This document shows, piece after piece, positions 1 to 8,856 of a stretch of DNA of 13,094 bases. The translations under genes and the position numbers were made by a program. How positions within the stretch are numbered: position 1 is the stretch's first letter; each line of letters starts with the position of its first letter. Source of the stretch: Saccoglossus kowalevskii (lineage: Eukaryota; Hemichordata; Enteropneusta; Harrimaniidae); assembly GCF_000003605.2 (NCBI RefSeq), contig NW_003148283.1, forward strand, positions 11,912-25,005, given 5' to 3'. The notes under the pieces are model-generated. The model worked only from the letters and a program-made list of their open reading frames with translations. It was not told the DNA's origin and made no database searches.

Positions 1-763
1 TTGTTGACCCTCTCACTTTCGTTGTTGACCCTCTCACTGTCATTGTTGACCATATCACTTCCATTGTTGAACCTCTCACTTCCATTGTTGAACTTCTCAC
101 TTTCATTGTTGAACTTCTCACTTCTAGTGTTGACCCCTCACTTCTAGTGTTGAACCTCTCACTTCCATTGTTGTCCCTCTCACTTCCATTATTGTCCCTC
201 TCACTTCTATTGTTGACCTTCTCACTTCCATTGTCGATTCTCTCACTTCCATTGTTGACCCTCTCACTTCCATTGTTGACTCTCTCACTTCTAGTGTTGA
301 ACCTCTCACTTCCATTATTGTCCCTCTCACTTCTATTGTTGACCTTCTCACTTCCATTGTCGACTCTCTCACTTCCATTGTTGACCCTCTCACTTCAGAT
401 GTTGACTTTCTCACTTCCATTGTTGACTTTCTCACTTCCATTGTTGACTTTCTCACTTCCATTGTTGACTTTCTCACTTCCATTGTTGACTTTCTCACTT
501 CCATTGTTGACTTTCTCACTTCCATTGTTGACTCTCTCACTTCCATTGTTGACTCTCTCACTTCCATTGTTGACTTTCTCACTTCCATTGTTGACTCTCT
601 CACTTCTATTGTTGACCCTCTCACTTCCATTGTTGACTTTCTCACTTCCATTGTTGGCTTTCTCACTTCCATTGTTGGCTTTCTCACTTCCATTGTTGGC
701 TTTCTCACTTCCATTGTCGACTCTCTCACTTCCATTGTTGACTCACTCACTTCCACATTGACC
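1..763. repeat. 21-bp minisatellite in upstream intron
   Basis: This is a tandem array of a 21-bp unit, typically CACTTCCATTGTTGACTTTCT read on the plus strand with variants, about 36 copies, cut by the window start. The length is a multiple of three and the unit has no stop, so it stays open on both strands as a 7-residue repeat (SLPLLTF plus, MEVRKST minus); this is not evidence of coding. Sub-structure is visible. A block of variant units starting near 141 recurs, with one unit fewer, 147 bp (seven units) later near 288. A near-uniform run lies about 410-600, and a GGC variant is amplified at about 650-715. One unit near 131-140 is one base short. The array lies in the intron before the exon at 980. 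Confidence 0.95.
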
Positions 764-979
764 CTTTCATTTTACTATAATAGTAAAATTATTGTTGCCT
801 TTTGTAAAATTTCTGCTACATGCTATAATAGAACTAAGCATTCCAAGAATATTCTGCAAAGCATGCATAATTAAAGCAGTCATCATTACATTTATTTAAT
901 AAACCCCAACACATACACATACAACCACTGTCATGATGCATACAGTTTTATTCAAATTATTTTATTATTGTTGTACTAG
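764..979 (+). other. Intron remainder and splice acceptor
   Basis: AT-rich intronic sequence between the 21-bp array and the first visible exon. It ends in a T-rich stretch and the acceptor TACTAG at 974-979. I see no other feature in it. Confidence 0.75.
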
Positions 980-1121
980 GTAGTTGATCTTAAGACAGGA
1001 GAAAATCTTGCAGCTGGTCAAGATGGTGAAATCTGCCTCCGTGGACCCCAGATCATGAAAGGCTATCTAAATAATATACAAGCAACAAACAGGACAGTAA
1101 AAGACGGATGGTTATATACTG
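980..1121 (+). CDS. 4CL/luciferase-like acyl-CoA synthetase, exon A (A6 motif)
   Basis: This is the first visible coding exon of a fatty-acyl or aryl-CoA synthetase of the ANL adenylate-forming superfamily. Such enzymes activate a carboxylate with ATP to an acyl-adenylate and then transfer it to CoA. The exon starts at a codon boundary after AG (978-979), reading VVDLKTGENL, and ends with one base of a split glycine codon before GTAATA at 1122. It contains the A6 signature (GEICLRGPQIMKGYLNN) and the start of the A7 motif (DGWLYTG). No start codon is expected here: the family is about 540-560 residues long, so the N-terminal two thirds lie upstream. The ATG inside the exon (the M of QIMKG) is internal. 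Family assignment is strong. The exact substrate, whether 4-coumarate-like, medium or long fatty acid, or luciferin-like, cannot be read from this part. Confidence 0.93.
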
Positions 1122-1606
1122 GTAATACAATTGTACATTGTGACATTTTATTTCTTCATAATAACATTATACAGTGGCTTAATTTTAGCCTTGGTCAGTT
1201 GGCACTCTCACCTATTCGCCTTCCACTAAGTTCCATGTGCATCATTCGAACATTATTCTGATCACTAGTGTGACAGCGGTTCATCTCGCATTTCTTAATA
1301 TGGTAGGATGAAAATACCCTGTAAAATACCGCAAAATTACGACACGCTGTAACTTATGGCGTTGCGGTGACAGATGTATAATATTTAATAACCGCAGTGA
1401 ACAATGCTGTTATTTTATCTTCAGGTGTGAATGGCTGGTTCTGGCCAACCAAGTCACTATGAAAATTCACACATGCAGGCAAAATGTATACAAGTGTGAT
1501 GGCCTGTAACAGCCCTATTTTGGTATTAAAACCAGGTTGCATCTGAACTCAGAATGTATCATTATGAGGAAAGTGAGTGCAAATTTTTGAATTTGTTTTG
1601 CCCTAG
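1122..1606 (+). other. Intron 1 of the synthetase gene
   Basis: 485-bp GT-AG intron (donor GTAATA, acceptor TTTTGCCCTAG). It splits the glycine codon of the A7 motif after its first base. I see no repeat, gene or conserved element in it. Confidence 0.88.
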
Positions 1607-1689
1607 GTGATATTGGTCACTATGACAACGATGGTCACTTTTATATTGTTGACCGATTGAAAGAACTGATCAAATATAAAGGCTTCCAG
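1607..1689 (+). CDS. 4CL/luciferase-like acyl-CoA synthetase, exon B (A7-A8)
   Basis: 83-bp exon completing the split glycine and reading [20 protein letters not shown] and onward to YKGFQ. It finishes the A7 motif (TGD, whose aspartate contacts the ATP ribose in the family) and supplies the A8 hinge region: R-L-K of VDRLKEL, then KYKGFQ. In ANL enzymes the C-terminal domain rotates about this hinge between the adenylation and thioester-forming steps. The exon ends at a codon boundary before GTATGA at 1690, and the next exon continues the frame exactly. All key residues visible here are the expected ones, and nothing suggests a pseudogene. Confidence 0.94.
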
Positions 1690-2071
1690 GTATGAATACA
1701 TGGGTGTTTTTTTTTGTCAACAATCAAAATAGTTTAATAATTTGTACATGCTGAGGGGTGAGGCGATAATTTTGTCGGGAGAGGGGTAAAGTCTACACAG
1801 AAAAAATATTGAATAACAATTCTACATTTTAAAATTTATAGAAGATACTATAGAGAAAGATGTTAATGAAACCCACAAATTTAATAGAAAGCCAAACAAT
1901 AATCACAGAAAGATTATCCTGAAAACAAAACAAAACAATGTTGATAACAACTGAACAAAAGAAACAAATAATTTGCTGTTTTTCTATACCATCTTCATCT
2001 CCCAGAATTTCAAATGGTCTACTTTCTAATAACTTAATATATAATTAATCTACCAATTATATGTTGATACA
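1690..2071 (+). other. Intron 2, unique 5' part
   Basis: First segment of the 1893-bp intron 2 (1690-3582). It is AT-rich, with short A- and T-runs. I see no gene or structured element before the minisatellite. Confidence 0.7.
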
Positions 2072-3012
2072 CTGGGATAACATATTCTATTAGCCAATCA
2101 GAATACTGCATACACTGATTACATATTCTTGTTGCCAATCAGAATACTGCATACATTGATTACATATTTTAGTAGCCAATCAGAATACTGCATACACTGA
2201 TTACATATTTTAATAGCCAATCAGAATACAGCCTATACTGATTACATGTTCTAGTAGCCAATCAGAATACTGCATACACTGATTACATATTTTAATAGCC
2301 AATCAGAATACAGCCTATACTGATTACATGTTCTAGTAGCCAATCAGAATACTGCATACACTGATTACATATTTTAATAGCCAATCAGAATACAGCCTAT
2401 ACTGATTACATGTTCTAGTAGCCAATCAGAATACTGCACACACTGATTACATATTTTAATAGCCAATCAGAATACAGCCCATACTGATTACATGTTCTAG
2501 TAGCCAATCAGAATACTGCATACACTGATTACATATTTTAATAGCCAATCAGAATACAGCCCATACTGATTACATGTTCTAGTAGCCAATCAGAATACTG
2601 CATACACTGATTACATATTTTAATAGCCAATCAGAATACAGCCCATACTGATTACATGTTCTAGTAGCCAATCAGAATACTGCATACACTGATTACATAT
2701 TTTAATAGCCAATCAGAATACAGCCCATACTGATTACATGTTCTAGTAGCCAATCAGAATACTGCACATACTGATTACATATTTTAGTAGCCAATCAGAA
2801 TACTGCATACACTGATTACATGTTCTAGTAGCCAATCAGAATACTGCACATACTGATTACATGTTCTAGTAGCCAATCAGAATACTGCATACACTGATTA
2901 CATATTTTAGTAGCCAATCAGAATACTGCATACATTGATTACATATTTTAATAGCCAATCAGAATACAGCCCATACTGATTACATATTCTAGTAGCCAAT
3001 CAAAATACTGCA
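2072..3012. repeat. 41-bp CCAAT minisatellite in intron 2
   Basis: Tandem array of a 41-bp unit (TAGCCAATCAGAATACTGCA, then a second half ending CTGATTACATATTTTAA). The CCAAT pentamer occurs at 2094 + 41k for k = 0 to 22, with no insertion or deletion across 23 positions. From 2176 to 2749 two subtypes alternate strictly: one reads ACTGCATACA...ATATTTTAATAG, the other ACAGCCTATA or ACAGCCCATA...ATGTTCTAGTAG. This makes seven 82-bp higher-order dimers. Units outside that block are mixed. Each unit has an inverted repeat, AATCAG / CTGATT, around a 13-nt loop. The edges decay at about 2072 and at 3000-3012 (CCAATCAAAATA). Confidence 0.96.
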
Positions 3013-3582
3013 TCTTAGTTAGAAAGCCTCAGTTGATATTGGTTGAAAGTTAAAAAGTGGAAATCCCTTGAAAAGCATTTAATTTAATTTTCAGTTGATA
3101 TTACGATAAGTTTTGGTAATGAAACCTCTTTGGGAAAATTAACATATTTGGTGGAAGATAATTACAGAGCGCGGTGATTGCCTGTTCCAATTATATTACT
3201 AGAGAAAAAAAAAACATCATACCATTTATAACCCTATTATAATATGCAGGCTTATCAAATGTGCCAAAAGATTTATTATAATAATAATAATAGTCTTTAT
3301 TGAAGTTGTATTCTTAAATGGACGTAGATCACATGTACAATAAAGCATGCTTGTCATTCTATGTCAAAAACAATCAGAAAAAAAAACATACACTAGAAGA
3401 AAAAAACAAAACAAAAACAAAAAACAACAACAAAATTGCCCGAAAATGGGTTAGAAATGCATAATTATACAGTATATGTAAACATTACTTATTTTTGATA
3501 TCTGTGAGGCAGATGTTTTTTTTTGAATTTGCTTTCTCTTAGGTTGAAACATTCATAATGTATGATTTCTTGTTACTTATAG
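3013..3582 (+). other. Intron 2, 3' part with microsatellite and A-rich tract
   Basis: Intronic sequence after the 41-bp array. It has a short (ATA)n microsatellite at about 3275-3292 followed by AGTCTTTATTGAAG, an A/AAC-rich simple tract at about 3375-3435, and the acceptor TTGTTACTTATAG ending at 3582. The (ATA)n plus TTTATTGAAG could be the tail of an old retroposon, but nothing coding supports this. Confidence 0.6.
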
Positions 3583-3745
3583 GTTGCACCAGCAGAATTG
3601 GAAGCTCTGTTATTGACTCATCCTCAGATTCAAGATGTGGCTGTAATCGGAATACCTGATGATGATGCTGGGGAACTTCCTAAAGCATTTATCGTACCCA
3701 AAACTGATCAAATTACAGTGAGAGAAGTGATCAAATTTGTAGAAG
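3583..3745 (+). CDS. 4CL/luciferase-like acyl-CoA synthetase, exon C (C-terminal domain)
   Basis: 163-bp exon starting at a codon boundary with VAPAELEALLLTHPQIQD and ending with one base of a split glutamate codon before GTAAAC at 3746. It continues the A8 region (KGFQ/VAPAELEALL, the joining exons B and C) and encodes the mobile C-terminal domain: strand VAVIGIPDDDAGELPKAF, then IVPK and a linker TDQITVREVIKFVE. The pattern of a GIPD turn, then GE-LPKAFIV, is typical of animal 4CL-like synthetases. The reading frame is intact with no missing block. Confidence 0.95.
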
Positions 3746-5192
3746 GTAAACTGTTAATTATTTGTTAATATTAACTAAATCTTCTTTATTTCGGTGTAGA
3801 AATGTTATACATAAGACATTTTTTTTCGTACAAACATGTGAAAGAAGTCTGAAAATAGTGGTAATCAAGCACTATTTGAATCAGACAGTTGGTTTAACCA
3901 GTAGAAAATTAAAACACAGAAAATATTTTTTATTTCAGTGTTAATAATAATGAAAAAAACATGTATATTTAGATGTATACAGATAATTTATACTTTTTCT
4001 CTGACTGTAAGAAAAGCGTGAAGGCATGCTTGTCTACATTGATGGAGAATATATTTTATTTGAAATGTAAACAATACATGTCGCATAAAATCTATCATAC
4101 AGGAATATTGGAATACAGTCCAAATAAACTATTTAAAAGCAATTCTAAAATGTTAAAATTAATATGTGGGAACATCATTTACATAAATCAGAAACAAACT
4201 TATTTCTGTATGTCAAATAACTATTTAACACCTGTTAAGGCAGCCTTCTTATTCCATAATGTTTTGATGCAATGAGGCTTTTCAAATAACCAACAGTCAA
4301 ATAGTTTACTTTCCTTTACCGAGTGAGGCTCACACATAAGATTCTAGTACTGTGAAGTTTTCTATCCTTTTCACCACCAGCTCCCTGTTTTCATCACAAG
4401 TTCACAAAATAGTCACGTTTAAAGTCTGCATTTCTTTCCTTCAAAAGTTTTAGACAAAAATAGCCAAACTTTTTGTTTGAGTAAAACTTTGACTCAAATT
4501 GCAGTGTCTGTTGGCTCATAAATTAACCTAAGGGTTATTTCCAGAAATATTGAAGAATATATTAAAGAAAAAAATGCAGACAAATTTGCTCTAGTAGGTA
4601 AAAGACTAAACCCATATTGATAAAAAATAAATCATACTAACTAAGATGATACAAATTGGTTTACATTAACCATTTCAAACAGTTTATAGAACAGATAGAA
4701 CTAAATTCGGACTAAACCATAATTTCCAATGCCAACACAATTTCTAAAATTTGATTTTAGTAATCTGGGAATATGCCATTTTGAGAAACACATGTTTATA
4801 ATGTAGTATAAAGGGTACATAATTTAGTTTCGAGAATCTTAAATAAAATAAAAACACTGATATCATATCCTTTTCATATTCAATGCTATGATCATATTTT
4901 TAACTCAGGTCCTAGTTAGAGGATGTCAAAACAAAAACAAAAAAGAATTAATAAGTACTCCCTGAAATCTGACGTGAGTGTACCAGGATTTTGTACCAGT
5001 TTTTCTCCTATTGAAAAGAAAAAGTTGTTTAATATCATTCACTATATTCTGTAGTTCAGCCTGTTACAAGTTTGTTTTTAGATATTTTTGTTCGATTTGG
5101 ATTTTTTTACTTCCTGATCAACTCATTCATTCACCACTACCTATTGAAATAACGATTATTCATTCATTCATATTATGCCATCTTTTTTCCAG
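3746..5192 (+). other. Intron 3 of the synthetase gene
   Basis: 1447-bp GT-AG intron (donor GTAAAC, acceptor with T-rich tract TCTTTTTTCCAG). It splits the glutamate codon of VEE/T after its first base. The open frames inside are short, AT-driven and without recognisable domains. I see no array, RNA gene or TE signature. Confidence 0.85.
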
Positions 5193-5323
5193 AAACCGTT
5201 TCTCCTCATAAGCGTCTGCGAGGAGGTGTTCAATTTGTTGAAGAAATCCCCAAATCAGCAAGTGGCAAGATACTGAGAAGAGTCTTAAAAGATGCTGAAA
5301 CTAAAAACATGAAAAACAAGTAA
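5193..5323 (+). CDS. 4CL/luciferase-like acyl-CoA synthetase, last exon D (A10, stop)
   Basis: Terminal coding exon. It completes the split glutamate, reads [20 protein letters not shown] and then [14 protein letters not shown], and stops with TAA at 5321-5323. [11 protein letters not shown] is the A10 motif. Its lysine is the residue that in this superfamily contacts the carboxylate and ATP phosphate during adenylation. The four visible exons give 172 residues, about the last third of a normal enzyme. The protein ends in KNMKNK and has no SKL-type peroxisomal targeting tripeptide, unlike firefly luciferase and several relatives, so a cytosolic or other location is possible. Confidence 0.95.
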
Positions 5324-5652
5324 TATTTAATGAAATATTTGGTTCATGCAGGCTTTGGTTTGCACATTGTCAAGGTGCCAATTGTGAGGGGTTATTTACA
5401 AAAATAACATATGGTGTTTGAATCGGATAGAATTGACAGCGACATTATTCATAACCTTCGACACATGTACCTAATATCAAAACATGTTACTGTTTGCTTG
5501 ATTGGACATTAAATATTGGGTTTAAGGGGATGTGTTCTTGTGGTGTAAATATTAGATTAATATAATAACTAGTAATACGATGAAATAAAACTGGTATTTT
5601 AAATAATTTTCATTAATTTGTAAAAGCTTACAACAATAAATTTATAAATAAA
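5324..5652 (+). other. Synthetase 3' UTR and polyadenylation signals
   Basis: Sequence after the stop codon. AATAAA hexamers lie at 5584-5589, 5635-5640 and 5647-5652; the first fits a 3' UTR of about 280 nt. It holds no other open frame of interest. The cleavage site cannot be placed from sequence alone. Confidence 0.6.
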
Positions 5653-6209
5653 TCTAAAATATCTCCGAGTCGGTAATATTTTACAATGTAACCCTCCTCT
5701 CCTTCTAATTAATGCAATGATGCTGTTTTTTGTGGGGTTGAATAAAGACAATTTTAACCTATAAATTCTATGGAGTACTTCTTGACCAATCAGTATGCCC
5801 GATTGCATAGTGTTCATAGCAACAAAGATTTTTTTTTTCCACAAAAATTATTAAGAATTGTTCTAATCAGGAATTATTTAAACATTAATGAAAAACCTGC
5901 CAACCCATAATGGGCGAAAGCCCACTTTGTGAGACACTATATGTGCGAGACGTTAGCCGAATACATATATGGAGTACAAAGTGTGCTTGATTATTTTGTA
6001 GATTTGGAGAAAAATCCACAGCAAACTGAACAGTTTCACAATCACTGGCCCTTAAATTTGAATAATTTAAAATGTCTTTCTGGAAATTTTTTCCACAATT
6101 TCATATGGCAAACTAAGAAAAAACTAGTTTTAGTACATCGAAAGATTATTATATTTAAATTATTTACATTGCGAGTGAACGAATGACTGATGTGTGGTGT
6201 GGAGTAGCA
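5653..6209. other. Intergenic, no gene recognised
   Basis: AT-rich spacer after the synthetase gene. The only structured element I noticed is a small perfect hairpin at 5911-5924 (TGGGC, loop GAAA, GCCCA), which has a GNRA tetraloop. Open frames on both strands are short and lack any family pattern. Confidence 0.5.
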
Positions 6210-6400
6210 TTGTAGTGATCGCCAGAACGAATGGCACACCCAGGGCACACCGACTGGTACGCTGTCTCGATGTCCGCGTGGCCTTGCACTATGCTACGCT
6301 AGGTCGCCGCTGTAGAATGGCTGGATCGCCTGTGTGTAGAAGTGCATACCTGAGGTACATGTACGAAGCCGTGTCATTACCCTATCCCACTAGCGTTTTC
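6210..6400. other. CpG-rich patch
   Basis: About 190 bp noticeably richer in G+C and CpG than everything around it. About a dozen CpGs fall between 6215 and 6335, for example TCCGCG and GTCGCCGC. All six frames were inspected by eye and none gave a recognisable protein. It could be an unmethylated promoter-type patch, a non-coding first exon, or the remnant of a mobile element; I cannot decide between these. Confidence 0.35.
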
Positions 6401-7028
6401 AAACCTTCAAGGTAGATCTTATTGACAACTGTTCTGTCTGTGTAATAGTTATTTTCAAATTCTACGAAAGGCCGATGATTTGACGAATGAAGCCAAATGA
6501 AACTTAAAGGCGTAGTGAGAGAACAAATTTGGCTGGACGGCCTGCGGGTGTTAGCAATTATAGAAGGAGAAACACAGTGATTTTAATCTGACTGTGTAAA
6601 ACAAAACAAAAACGCCTGAGAATACGGATACTTTCATGTGTTTATATAAACTGTGTCCCAGGAACATTTATCGAGAAGTCGACGCTGAGAAAATAAAAGT
6701 CATGTCGGTCTTTCATCGATCTTATTTTGCAAATAGTGTAGTACAATTCACTACAAAAAAACAGAACAAATTCATCTCTCTGTACTCGCGCTCTGTGGAC
6801 ACACACTCACTACGTTTATCGCATTGGCTCGGAAAAATCACCCAGGGCTAACCTTAATTCCTCAACACGATCAGGCGACCCAGTCAGGAGCCAACAACCA
6901 CGACAACGTCAACATTTGCTGAATTTAGAAGCGTGCGTTGTACATAGACCGCTGTGATCGAACATGCTTTAGCATACAGTGCAGACGACGATATGCCCGA
7001 AAAAAATGTTGGATTTCGATATTGATCA
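6401..7028. other. Unassigned spacer before the 54/57-bp array
   Basis: Mixed-composition sequence with moderate CpG content up to about 7020 and an inverted CCAAT box (ATTGG, 6823-6827). It has no open frame with a family pattern and no RNA gene that I can recognise. Confidence 0.4.
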
Positions 7029-7695
7029 TTGGCTTTCAAGTTGTATCATGAAAATTCATAAGTTGATTATTATGCACCATCATCATTGGCTTTCGAGTTG
7101 TATCACGAATATTCATAAGTTTATTATTATACACCATCATTGGCTTTCAAGTTGCATCATGAATATTCTTTATTTGATTACTATGAACCATCATTGGCTT
7201 TCAAGTTGTATCATCAATGTTCATAAGTTGATTATTATGCACCATCATCATTGGCTTTCAAGTTGTATCACGAATATTCATAAGTTTATTATTATACACC
7301 ATCATTGGCTTTCAAGTTGCATCATGAATATTCTTTATTTGATTACTATGAACCATCATTGGCTTTCAAGTTGTATCATCAATGTTCATAAGTTGATTAT
7401 TATACACCATCATTGGCTTTCAAGTTGTATCATGGATATTCCTAATTGTATTATTATGAACCATCATCATTGACTTTCAAGTTGTATCATGAATATTCAT
7501 AAGTTGAATATTATGAACCATCATCATTGGCTTTCAACTTGTATCATGAATATTCTTAATTTGATTATTATGCACCATCATCATTGCCTTTCAAGTTGTA
7601 TCATGAATATTCATCAGTTGATTATTATGCACCATCATCATTGGCTTTCAAGTTGTATCATGAATATTCATAAGGTAATTATTATGCAACATTTT
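7029..7695. repeat. 54/57-bp minisatellite
   Basis: Twelve units beginning TTGGCTTTCAAGTTGTATCA at 7029, 7086, 7140, 7194, 7251, 7305, 7359, 7413, 7470, 7527, 7584 and 7641, the last fading into 7695. The step is 57 or 54 bp; the difference is one CAT triplet at the unit end (CATCATCA or CATCA). Three consecutive units (7086-7250) recur almost unchanged at 7251-7412, showing a three-unit block duplication. Because all steps are multiples of three, the plus strand stays open as an 18/19-residue repeat (HHHWLSSCIMNIHKLIIM), broken by TGG to TGA at 7470-7473. Most units contain the perfect palindrome ATGAATATTCAT or a near version. Confidence 0.95.
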
Positions 7696-7739
7696 ATAAT
7701 CTGTTCAACCTGCTGCAATTTCAATATGAAAATACTAAT

Positions 7740-8095
7740 TCCAAAACCAGACCATCTATGTGCCAAGTTTCATTAAAGATTATGAATTATTGTGCTAATT
7801 AGGGAATTAATATGAACAGATTTTAACCCAAAACTAATTAGGTTTGTACATTATCCTAGAGCATCTATGTACAATGTTTCTTTAAAATGGAATAATTAGT
7901 ACTCAAAATATTAGTGTGAAAGGTTAAAGTTTAATTATAGAAATTAGGTAATTAATATGTACAGATTTTAACCCAAAACTAATCAGGTCTGACAATTGTA
8001 CTACAGCATCTATGTACTAAGTTTAATTGAAATGTGATGATTAGTACTTGAGATATGAGTGAAAAAATGAAAATTAACTAATTATGCAAATTAGT
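7740..8095. repeat. Diverged repeat of about 145 bp, 2-3 copies
   Basis: Two clear copies: ACAGATTTTAACCCAAAACT at 7816 and at 7961 (145 bp apart), followed in each by CATCTATGTAC at 7862 and 8007. A third CATCTATGTGCCAAGTTTCA at 7753 lies only about 109 bp before the second, so the first copy is partial. It abuts the 54/57-bp array directly, and its CCAAGTTTCATT-type phrase is of the sort found in dispersed non-autonomous elements of invertebrates. No coding capacity or clear terminal inverted repeats were seen. Confidence 0.7.
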
Positions 8096-8856
8096 TGATA
8101 AATATGCACATACGGTTACCGTGGTCTTCACATTCTAACAATGCTCAAGACCAGATTATATATATGACCATGCAAGTAAATTTTGGGCATTTGGGAAAGG
8201 ATAGGCATTTAGCCGAACATGAGTCAATAGTAGGAAGAGTATAGTAAAATTATAACTATTCCCTGTATCGCAATAGCATAATGTACATGTAGCCCTCAGT
8301 ATCATCATAATTACGCTGAAATCAGATAAGCTGGCATCAATACTTGGCCCTGCGGCCATTTTGAATCTGACAGGGAGAAAATTCAGACTAAGCATATAAG
8401 AGGATAAGCACACCATACATATTATTAAAGATAAGTTTGGGTTACTTATACTCCCCCCCCCCCCCCACAGCAATAATACAAATCTATTCTTAAGAAAAAC
8501 ATGACACAATATTTCTATTTTTGACTCGCTCACAATTTTGAGGAACACAGTATTGCATTGGTTTTACAATTAGACCTGTCAAACTGAAAAAATAAGGTGT
8601 TGTGACTTGTTTACAGCATACAACCAAAACAAATGACAAAATTATTCACTACAATTAGAGAAGATACAGATAAAAAACTTGAAAAAGTGAAGTTGATGAT
8701 GACAAACAATTGAGAAAAATACACTCTCCTGCATACTTAATTAGTAACAAATTACATAGAATTCCTGAGCAATGTGATTGACTACACATACACCATAAAT
8801 ATCAATGCTGTGTATTGTATTCCAGAATTTAGGATTTATATTTAATTTAAATATAC
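8096..8856. other. Spacer or intron downstream of the LamG exon
   Basis: On the minus strand this would be intron after the laminin G exon. It contains a run of 14 C at 8453-8466 (G on the minus strand). A minus open frame crossing this tract has no domain pattern, so I do not call a gene. No second LamG exon was recognised here. Confidence 0.45.

Noticed and set aside
124-761. Long open frames on both strands (MEVRKST-type and SLPLLTF-type heptad proteins)
   Set aside because: A 21-bp unit without stop codons is open in several frames for any copy number. The frames start and stop at array irregularities, and the region lies in an intron of the synthetase gene.
1-3012. CRISPR array
   Set aside because: The repeats are contiguous with no unique spacers, and the host is a eukaryote.
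3762-4275. Open frames in intron 3
   Set aside because: Short and AT-driven, lying between two well-defined splice sites of the synthetase gene, without domains.
6979-7776. Histidine-rich 18/19-residue repeat protein
   Set aside because: It starts outside any promoter or gene context, begins at GTG, has an internal nonsense change at 7470, and consists wholly of the 54/57-bp minisatellite. It was kept only as an observation.
8156-8548. 130-residue minus-strand open frame
   Set aside because: It crosses the poly-C tract (giving GGGG) and shows no domain, no conserved pattern and no splice context.
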